From positions 496,001-560,000 of the forward strand of contig BSBM01001446.1 in assembly GCA_027924585.1 (NCBI GenBank): a DNA stretch of 64,000 bases, read 5' to 3'. The notes below the pieces were generated by a model. The model did not search any database, was not told the origin of the DNA, and saw only the letters and a program-made list of their open reading frames with translations. Of the stretch, positions 55,261 to 64,000 are shown one piece after another. Position 1 is the first letter of the stretch; the number at the start of each line of letters is the position of its first letter. The position numbers were made by a program, and so were the translations under genes. Source of the DNA: Larix kaempferi (Eukaryota; Streptophyta; Pinopsida; Pinales; Pinaceae).

Positions 55261-57996
55261 GGAATTACAGTCCCGTTAGCCGATTAGAGAGAGTTATAGA
55301 TGTTAGATCAGTTGCCTTAGCCGAAGAGTTATATACGTATTTGAAGGAGTGTTAGCTAAAGGGGGGGGAATAACTGTTGCATACTTGAAGGGGGGGATAA
55401 CAGTTGAAATAATTGTAACCGTCACCAATACCTTTATGGGAATGTTGTGTAATTATAAGGCTTACTTCAAAAAAATTGATAAGAGTACAAAATTTCTATG
55501 AGATAGTGCTAGAAATTGGCTCTGTTCTGTGGGGTTTATCAATGCATATTTATATAAATTGAAACTGCTTTCAATACAGGAAACATGGAGTAGAGGCTAA
55601 AGCCATTGATTTTCCTCAGCTAAAAAACACACATCCATTGTCACACTTATGCAACAACCCACTAATAATAAACTACAAACTATTCAAGTCACAAATGCCA
55701 TCTAATAATAAATTTTGAGTCATTTTCTCTTCCAATGGAGTGCAAAGGAGGATATAACATTTTCATGCAAGAGAATATTGATCTCTATTGGTGTCTTCAT
55801 GGTCCCCTCGTTTGTCCTCAGTCGCCAGATCCAATATGCCTTCACATCCTCTCTCTCTTTTGCTTATCACTGATATTTTAAGAGCTTCCAATTTTTAGTA
55901 TTTATTGTACTAGCATGCTATCTGCACTCTTTTTTCTATACATTTAGTGTCTAATTTCTAACTTGTTCATCGATCTTAATATCATTTTTCTTTTAGCATT
56001 ATTTTAGGAGATTCCTTACCACTCCTAATTTATATCAAACACTTGATGTATGACCTTAGTCCCATCGACTTACTTTTATGGTAATTTGTTAAACATTATT
56101 AAAATTATCTCATATCATGTGATCTACTTTGTAATTTGGTGTAGTGAATGGTCATTTTTATATGGTCAACAAGAAAAATGGAAAAACAAAACCGGTGCTA
56201 GCAAGCAAAACAAGATTTTCTTGCTTTTGTCACAAACTAATATTTTGTTCACTTGTGAAGGATGATATTAAATGTAACTTTGAGTTTGAATGACATTATC
56301 ATGTATTTGAATCTCAAGAACCTATTGAAGTGTCATGTTTTGGTATTAGAAGACAAATTTAACTCTAATTGTTCCTCCAATTGGAAGGGATAGTCCAATA
56401 TTTATAATTCATACTCTTTCCTACTAAAATGTTGAGATGTGTTTCCAGTAGGTTGCAAGTAACACACAAATATGTGCTATGAGAATGAATAGAGCATGTA
56501 AGAAAAAGTGATGGAGATGCACAGGAAAGAGATTACAGAGGCTTGGACATATATTCATTTTGGAAATCGAGTGTTATGAACTCTAAAATAGATCTAGAGA
56601 GCCAATCACCTGAAATGTTGAAATTCAATTTGACTTTAGTCCTGTAGAGCTAGATAGATCTCTTCCTAGAAGGATTAAAGGCTTAAAGGCAGCTTTGCAA
56701 GATAAAATTATTGAATATGAAACAACTGTGTAACTAGCATGCGATTGCTCTGATTACATTTAAATATCTGGCAAGGGTTAGATAATTGATGCAGGAGCAT
56801 TGGGAAGGAGAATAAAATCTTTATTATCATTTTGTTTTAGATTAGATTAAGTTAGTTTGAGTGATACTGAGGTGTGTGTTGTAATAATGGCTATTATAGC
56901 CATATAGGATCTCGAATCTTTAAGAGTCAACATTTGTTATTTGTTTAGGTTGATTGTGATCTCTAAATATTGTAGATCCTATTTGTTATGATCACAAAAC
57001 AAATTCTTGTGGTTCTTTAAAAATGGAACTGTAATAAAATTGTAGTTGTTGTTGGAATAAGGGAACATAGTAGTTATACTCTGTGGGTTTTCATGAAGCT
57101 ATTTGGTTCCAGATAACCATTTTTTGTTGTGATAATATTCACTGGTTATATGAATCTAATCCTGGCATTGAATCTTGTTGGAAATTAAGTCAATTGACCG
57201 TGATACTGATCCATTGATCTCTGGTAACTTATATCACTTATTATTGTTACTTGTGATTGAGAATGAATCTCCATAAACATTGAAGAGCTCATTAGCGCAG
57301 GAGTCTTGCTGAAATAATATGAATCAACCCTAGTTTTGCTTGAAATTTCTCCGCATCTAGCTACTCATGGCATGTCGATGGTTGATCTCAGTATAATGGT
57401 CCATATTGTTGAGGAGGCTGAAGCGTACCATCTGGATCGAATCCTTGGGAAGAAGCCTGCACACAAATCTAAAACCCTGGATGCCTTCATCGTTGAAGTT
57501 AAGTAGAGGAAAATGTTTCCAAGTCAATTTTGCTCCGTTGGATGAAACGAGGAATGGTCACGATTTGATGAGGAAGGTAAAGTTACTATGGAGAAGTCAA
57601 ACAATTTTACACCATCGATCTGAATGAAATCAACGGTGGTTGAGTGTGTAGTTTGAATTTCATTTGCCTGCCAAAATATGTGTCTACATATCGATCAACG
57701 TTTAGAGACTAGTTCTACACTATTCAATTTTTTTTACACAGAGAAAATATTCTACTGTTCGCCTAGTGGCCATAAATAATAGAAAATAGACCAACTCTTT
57801 AATGTATTGTCACATTATTTTTAGAATCGGTTCCTTTGGGCATATATATACCTCCAATACTAATTAGGTTTATTCAACGAGTTGCATTTCCATTCTTGGT
57901 TATTAAAACTCATATTGCAAAGTTTGGAATATTCTTCTGAAAGATAATTTTATTAATGTCCAACAAATGACCAAAAAATATATCAATGAAACTAGA
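55261..57996. other. Unassigned region before GY3
   Basis: About 2.7 kb. Two G-runs with shared flanks (TAAAGGGGGGGGAATAACTG and TTGAAGGGGGGGATAACAG) lie at 55353-55402, resembling duplicated polypurine tracts. A plus-strand reading at 57372-57630 (IVEEAEAYHLDRILGKKP, TLDAFIVEV) looks like decayed coding sequence. Nothing else was recognised. AAGTA at 57997-58001 is the presumed left target duplication of GY3. Confidence 0.4.
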
Positions 57997-58001
57997 AAGT
58001 A

Positions 58002-58789
58002 TGTTGGCAAGCGGTTAGTATGGGTCATTATCACAGCACCGCGAGTGCTGCGATACCGTGAAAGATGGAAAGTTGGGCACAATTGACGTTACTTTTTGTA
58101 TTTTTGGGTCAATTGTACTGCGGTATGCTGGTTTTTGGGTCAGTTGGACCATGATAGTTAGATTTTGGGTCATTACTTGAAGTGTCGGTTAGGAAGTTGT
58201 TAGTAAGTAGAGAAGAAATGTAAAGGCGAAAGCCTATAAATAGTCATAGATGTGTAAGTGAAAAATCATCTTGGATTTATGCATCTTTTGACTGTGTATC
58301 TGAGATCGAGAGATACCTGCGAGATCTATATTTTGCAGAGATATTGTATTTGGGTTTTTGCGGAGTTAATATGATATGACAGAGCTATTTTGCGGAATCC
58401 CTGTGTCTCTTTTGTTCATCTGTGGTAATGCATGTTGTGATGTATGAATGATGCTATGCTTTCTTGCTGCAATTAATGCTTTACTGTTATATTTGCTGCG
58501 ATGATGAATGTTGAATGATGCTATGAATACAAATGATGTCTGGGTTAAATGCATAGATCTATTTCTGAAATGCTGCCATAAGTCATGTAATTAAGCCACA
58601 AACATCCTCCTTCATTTGACGGAAACATGGTTCCGTCAACTCTCCCTTGAACATCTCGGGTGAGACCTCATATGCTCCGTAGGTGTTGCTGGACGGGGTA
58701 AAACCTGTCTGGGCCAGTGCTCAAGGAGATCATCGTGGTTTGGGTGTCGACAGTGAGTGGAACCCCTGTCGACTGGGATTGAGTCAACA
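58002..58789 (+). repeat. 5' LTR of GY3 (788 bp)
   Basis: Begins TGTTGGCAAGC, ends GATTGAGTCAACA; same length as the GY1 LTR. GCCTATAAATAGTC at about 58230-58243 is a good TATA-box candidate. Confidence 0.92.
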
Positions 58790-58791
58790 AA

Positions 58792-58810
58792 TGGTTCCGT
58801 TTCCTGGTGG
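58792..58810 (+). other. GY3 primer binding site
   Basis: TGGTTCCGTTTCCTGGTGG. The first 11-13 bases match the GY1/GY2 pattern; after that a deletion junction probably begins. Confidence 0.6.
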
Positions 58811-59038
58811 GCGGAGGCCGTGGGTACCGCAATAGCAGGGGGCGGTACATGGAATGATAAGGGGTAGATGGGTGCAGGTCATGATGAGACTGTGAGAAAA
58901 TCTGAGGAAGAGAGTGGTCTTAAAAGGGGAGGAGCAAGGTTTCGACAGGAAAAGAGGCGGAGGACAGGAGAAAGTCCTGCTGCGATCGAACTGCAAGGCC
59001 GCGAAGGAAGACCACACAGAACAAAGTGACCTCACAGT

Positions 59039-60640
59039 TTGGACAAGGACAACCAGGATATGCCCAGGATAGAGGCAGGACCAAACCCCAATAGCAACAT
59101 TCCCACACCTGCGCTAACTATCTGTCAACCACTAAGAAACACAACCTCAACACCACTATGTCAACAAATCTTGATTGCTATTAGTTCAGCGACTGTGGGA
59201 AGGAAGCCCAGAATGGAAGGCGAGGATACGAAGTTACTGTTGTTCCATGGAAATGGAACAAACAATCCTAAACAATATTGGTTCTTATGTGAGGCAGTAT
59301 GGACTGTAAATTAGATTACTGATGATAATGCTAAGAAAGGACAACTAGCGACAATTTTGTGAGGTCGCGCATTAGATTGGTTTATGAAGTTTGTTCTAGT
59401 CCCTATAGGAGCTCCGGAGAAGACACTAGATGATATCAGGAACAGATTGATTGCAAAATTCAAAAAACCCAAGTCTGAAGCATAGTATATTACAGAACTA
59501 ACAGAGATTAAGAAGTATCCTAATGAAATGGTATGGGACTTTGACCAACGATTCAAGACGTTGATGGAAATGGTTAGTTTTGATATGAGCACTGTCCAAC
59601 ATAAAGAATGGTTCATCGAGGCACTGCTTCCACACATTTGACTACCGCTTATGCAACAGAACATTACGACACCCAGTGAATATCTGGAGATTGCAATGTG
59701 ATTGGAAGTGTCATCGATTGGTGAAAACGCAGTCGGGATGTTGCAGATTCAGACACAGTTGGCTAACTTGACCATACAGTTGCAAGATCTTAAGAAGGGC
59801 AAGGAACAACGAGAAGAAGTCTGGTGCACGCGATGTCGAGGAGAAGGACATACTAAGGATAATTTCCTAGACTTCCATAGTTATTTGGTTTTAGGAGCAC
59901 CGAATCCATTGAGTGGTGGTGGCATGCCGTGGTGTTGCGTCTGTCAGGTATATGGGAACTGCCATGACAAGTGTCAATACATGCAGAAAATGGTCACAAA
60001 ACTGATGAATCTGTATTGTACATTCTGTAAATATGTGGGACATGAAGACAAAGATTGTCGGGCATATGGGTTGCTTCATGAGAGAACGTATGATGCATTC
60101 TATGTGAAGTATGACCAGCGTTTTGTACAACAACTGAAACTGCAGCCATAGGTAGCCCAACCGCTACCTCAACCGCAAGTGCAGTTTGTACCGTAGAAGC
60201 AGCCACAACATTTTATGCCGCAATATGCTCCAATGCAAATGGCTCCATAGCAGCCACAGTAAGTTCAGCAACTGCAGTATGCACAGCAAGGGAAAGGCAT
60301 GCAACAGAATCCTATGCAGCAGTAGTTCAATCAACTGCAGTACCAATAGCAGGGTGTATTTCATGGAGGATTACAGGGTGGATGCGATGGAGGATTTGGT
60401 CACGGAGGAGGACAAGGATGTCGTGGGCTTGTTTAGTGCTATCAATGTGCAGTGTGGGGACACTATCAGTGAGAGTTCCCACTATTGTAGACACATTGCA
60501 CGTTTTTCTTTGTTACAGATCACACCATGGAAAATTTCCCATAATTGATTGCGCGGTGGCAAGCAGGGAACATTCCACAATTGCAGAATAAGACTTAGGC
60601 GCAACAGCCAGTGCGGAATCAAGTGTAACGACCGGTGCAG
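59039..60640 (+). pseudogene. GY3 gag with five CCHC-type boxes
   Basis: KQYWFLCEAVWTVN, GRALDWFMKFVLVPIG, WDFDQRFKTLMEMVSFDM and MQQNITTPSEYLEIAM form the capsid part. Boxes: CTRCRGEGHTKDNF, CCVCQVYGNCHDKC (His displaced), CTFCKYVGHEDKDC (complete), CYQCAVWGHYQ with a stop, and CTFFFVTDHTMENF. The Gln-rich stretch between boxes 3 and 4 is peppered with TAG where neighbours are CAG. Stops at 59312, 59360 and elsewhere. Confidence 0.82.
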
Positions 60641-60850
60641 AACCAGAACCAAGACCCGAACCAGAATACTAATCATAATGTGAACCAACTAGGGAATCCA
60701 CTGCCGAACCAAAATCAGGGTGCGAGTGTTGCAACAATTTCTGCGGAGCCAAGGCCATAAGATGCGGCTATTGCCGTTATTACTCGGGGAGGTGCGACAA
60801 AGGGGGAAGATAGCCCATATCCACTTATTTGGTTAGTAGGACAAAAGAAG

Positions 60851-61660
60851 GTGTTGTTTGACATTGATTCTGAGCGCGATGCATTCTTCTACACACGATG
60901 GGCGATGGAAAAGGATCAAGGTAAGGCCATCATCTGTGACATGCCCCTTGTCTTTGATGCCACTTTGGAGGCTGGTCCATTGACGCAGTCTCTAACCTTG
61001 CAGAATATTTTTAGAGTTTTTTATTGTTGGCAAGGGATCCTACTGGTCGCACTGGGATCGAGGGCTTATTGCAACGACTACCCAAGGGACGACAAGAATC
61101 TGCGGTAAAATCCTTACAACAGTGGAAGACAGGTAAGGAGATGCATATGAACATTCAAATCGGAGACTATGATGTTGATTCCATTATTCTGGATCTTGCT
61201 TCGGATGTCAACATCTTAACCAAGCAGGCATGGCAGAAATGGGGAACCCCCCTTTGAGTTGGTCTCCCGTATAGCTCTGGCTAGCTAATCACACCAAGGT
61301 GACACCGATTGGGAGAGTTCCATGCTTGGTGGTGGACATCGAGGGAATGAAGACTTATGTTGACTTCGACGTCATCGAAGTAGTTGAAGGGGGAAGCTAT
61401 TATCCCACGTTGCTGGGGATTGGATGGGATAAATATAGTGGAGCTGTCATCAACTTTAAGAGGCAGATGATGACTTTTGAAAACCACAATCTTAGAGTTA
61501 TAGCCCCATTGGATCCAGTTGAAGGACGTAGATACATTGAACCAGTGAAGGATGAGGAAGCTAGCAGATGGGACCATGCATTCAATATTTCTGAGGATTA
61601 TATTCATCCGACTGCCAATGGTGAGCTTGGACAGGACAATGACAGGTTTGTGTCTTCCAA
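60851..61660 (+). pseudogene. GY3 aspartic protease region
   Basis: QIGDYDVDSIILDLASDVNI carries D-L-A-S, so the active-site Gly is also lost here. Downstream: RVPCLVVDIEGMKTYVDFDV, LLGIGWDKYSGAVINFKRQM and EDYIHPTANGELGQD. Linker sequence from 60851 (MLFDIDSERDAFFYTRWAME) has a frame change near 61110. Confidence 0.75.
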
Positions 61661-62430
61661 CTCTGACGATGCTTTAGAACATTGGCAGAACCGCTTGCAT
61701 GAGGTATCGCTTTGCAAGTGCACATTAATCACGCAGTCATTATGCCGCGTTGCGAATGAAACAGTTACACTGCCAGTATATGAGGGGCTACCTGGATTGT
61801 CTGAATTTCTGGAGGAGTTCAAGGAAATATTTTCAGAACCACAACAACTGTTGACATTGGAGGAAGCACTGAAGGCTGCTCCAGCATGCTGGTGGGAAAC
61901 ACATAAGAAATCAATTGACGGATGGTCGCAATGCAAGATATTGATGATGGTTCACTTCGAAAATACTGAGGTTTACCACATAGGGAAATATGATGATTGG
62001 GATAACCTTGGAAGTAATTTGATGGAGTGTCAGACATTATGGGCATCGCGACCACAAGATGAGTGGGTCCATGCATTTATTCATACTTTGGACAAGATGC
62101 TGTGATCATGGTACACTGCAGCTGAATTGTGGGGATAAATTACTACTTGGTTGGAGTTGAAAGTTTGTTTCACTCATACATTCAATTTCCCAGATCCCAA
62201 CCCAGACATCCATAATGCATTGCAGCTCATCCACAATGTGGTTTTGAAGGTTGTTCCAGTTGCATATCCTACGGATCTGCACACGCACTGCCAGATGCAA
62301 TCCATGATGGAATGTTAGAATATCACTAGTGGGCCCAAAGACAGTGATGATCCACAGAATGTCAACATTCCAGAATCTAAAGGGAGTCGTGATGTGGTAG
62401 CACCTGATGTGCCAAGTGATCCGATCAGTT
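61661..62430 (+). pseudogene. GY3 capsid-like domain between protease and RT
   Basis: EALKAAPACWWETHKKSIDG, KYDDWDNLGSNLMEC, DEWVHAFIHTLDKML, SWYTAAEL and TWLELKVCFTHTFNF match GY1. The Gly of Y-D-G is Asp here. A 268-codon open frame (61299-62105) spans protease tail and this domain, so they are translated together. Stops at 62103 and 62136. Confidence 0.6.
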
Positions 62431-62435
62431 AGTCC

Positions 62436-64000
62436 TTGAAGCTTAGTAAGATCAATATTGGGGCGAAGACCACTCCCAAGTTCGTGAATGTTGGAGATTA
62501 TTGGGATGATGAGATGATGGGAAAGGTCACTAACTTGTTGCATGAATTCCAATACCTCTTTCCTATGAAGTTTTCTGAGATGAAAGGTATTTTGGGAGAT
62601 CTATGGGAGATGAAGATCCCGTTGAAACCAGACGCTAAACCGATTAGGCAGCGACCCTACCGGCTGAATCCGTGCCATAAGGAGAGGGTCAAGGTAGAAC
62701 TTGATCGCATGTTGGATGCTGGTTTTATTGAATTGGTTGAAGAGTTAGAATGGATCATTCCTATGGTGGTGTAGGACAAGAAGACTGGTGAGGTGTGCAT
62801 TTGTGTCGATTTGCAGAAGTTGAATGATGCCTACTTACATGATCCCTTTCCGACCCCGTTTAATGATGAGGTACTTGAAGGTGTGGGAAGCCAGGAGATG
62901 TATTCTTTCACGGATGGGTTCTCGGGCTATCATCAGATCCACATTGTGAAGGAAGACCACCACAAGATGATTTTTGTGACAGAATGGGGATGTTTTCAGT
63001 ACATAGTGATGCCGTTTGGATTGAAGAATGTACCTGCGATATTCTCGCGGGTTGTCGTTGCTGCGTTCAAGGATTTCATTCAGAAGTTTTTGCAAGTATA
63101 AATGGATGACTGGATAGTCTATGGTTTGTTCCATAATCATCCGCAAAACCTACAATTGATGCTGGAGCACTGTCGACAACATCAAATATCGCTGAACTTG
63201 AAGAAGTGAATATTTTGTGCACCATTTGGCATACTGCTGGGTCACATTGTGTGGAAGTAGGGATTGTTAGTCGACCCAACAAAGATTGCGCTTATTCTGA
63301 TCTTAACACCACCGAATAATGTTAAGCAGTTGAGAGCGACATTGGGACATACCGGGTATTATCGTAATTTCATCAGGGACTATGCAGCGATCACCGCCCC
63401 TATGGAGAAGTTGCTGAAGAAGGATGCGGTATTCTAGTGGAGCCCTGAATGTCAACATAGTTTTGAGATGCTGAAGTCTAAGATGGATTCGACACCGATA
63501 CTGGTATTTCTAGACTAGAGTAAGGAATTCCATGTTCATGTTGATGCCTCATCTATCGTACTGGGAGTGGTGCTTTCCCAACCAGGAGAGGGGGATCTAG
63601 ATCACCCCATTGCTTTTGCAAGTTGGAAGATGTTATCAACGGAAAGAAACTATACCACTACAGAGAGGGAAGGCCTGGAAATGGTGTATGCGCTACAAAA
63701 TTTTCAACATTACTTATGGGCAAGACATTTTAAGATGTTCACAGACCACTCTGCATTGAAATACCTGGTCAATAAGCCTGTGTTGGGGGAGAAGATTTGT
63801 CGTTGGCTAATTCTTTTTCAGGAATTTGATTTTGAAGTGATTGTGAAGCCAAGGTGGTTGAATGCTGGACTTGATCATCTATCGCAAATTGAAATAGGAG
63901 AGGAGAAAACTAGCATCGAAGATGGGTTGCCTGATGCGCAACTTTTTAAGGTTAAAGTAGTTGATGGCTACTTTGAAGAAATTATTCAGATTCTGGCAAT
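62436..64000 (+). pseudogene. GY3 reverse transcriptase and RNase H, cut by window end
   Basis: RT: MKIPLKPDAKPIRQRPYRLN, CICVDLQKLNDAYLHDPF, SFTDGFSGYHQIHIV, MPFGLKNVPAIFS. The Tyr codon of YMDD is TAA (63099-63101). RNase H: FHVHVDASSIVLGVVL, ERNYTTTEREGLEMVYAL, MFTDHSALKYLVNKPV, FQEFDFEVIVKP. TAG stops at 62772, 63258 and more. Integrase would follow beyond 64000. Confidence 0.9.

Larger units (their letters stand above)
58002..64000 (+). mobile_element. Ty3/gypsy element GY3, 5' part
   Basis: Same family as GY1 and GY2. LTR, primer site, gag, protease, capsid-like domain, RT and RNase H follow in order and the element runs off the right edge. Compared with GY1 it lacks the pre-gag ORF (a deletion of about 560 bp just after the primer site) and the F insertion. 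Many TAG stops; inactive. Confidence 0.9.

Noticed and set aside
18986-58789. GY1 and GY3 LTRs as the two ends of one element
   Set aside because: They are in opposite orientation and each has its own internal sequence; GY1 already has its own pair and target duplication.

Overview
The window is eukaryotic, from a large plant genome, and almost all of it is decayed LTR retrotransposon sequence. No intact host gene was recognised. The best clue to the organism is a mutated 18S rDNA 3' end at 49476-49958, followed by ITS1-like sequence. That ITS1 holds GGCCACCCTAGTA (50321-50333), one base from the core motif of ITS1 subrepeats in pine-family conifers. With the long, old, nested elements this suggests a conifer, probably Pinaceae (inference).

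Layout. The outermost layer is H, a minus-strand LTR element: partial 3' LTR at 1-398 and a long coiled-coil reading frame split between 413-1149 and 44692-45460. The frame is split by copia A (minus, LTRs 1150-1679 and 44163-44691). Inside copia A sits gypsy GY2 (plus, from 3332 to about 41165). Copia B (minus, 3646-25052) lies in GY2's 5' LTR. Gypsy GY1 (minus, 4899-19773, TSD AGCAT) lies in copia B. GY1 carries a 2,027-bp solo-LTR-like insert in its 3' LTR (5326-7352, TSD TCATA) and an 898-bp TRIM-like element F in its leader (17402-18299, TSD CTGCC). GY2 is also split near its integrase end by a non-autonomous element D (31936-40730, TSD CCCTA). To the right lie a gag-only copia-type fragment E (45461-48342), a CACTA-type terminus (48343), the rDNA pseudogene, about 7.6 kb of unassigned AT-rich DNA with a few exon-like or ORF remnants, and a third gypsy copy, GY3 (plus, 58002 to the window end).

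GY1, GY2 and GY3 belong to one gypsy family with unusual architecture: a pre-gag ORF, gag with five CCHC boxes, a protease with a D-L-G-S motif, a capsid-like domain between protease and reverse transcriptase, RT, RNase H, integrase, and in GY1 a frame of about 960 codons with a coiled coil in the env position. That last frame has no frameshift but 19 in-frame stops by hand count, 14 of them TAG, which fits C-to-T decay at CAG sites. Element D keeps one uninterrupted gag-like ORF just before its 3' LTR and has a consensus splice donor right after the primer binding site, so a long leader intron is possible.

All boundaries, mismatch counts and domain calls were read by eye; no alignment or search was run.
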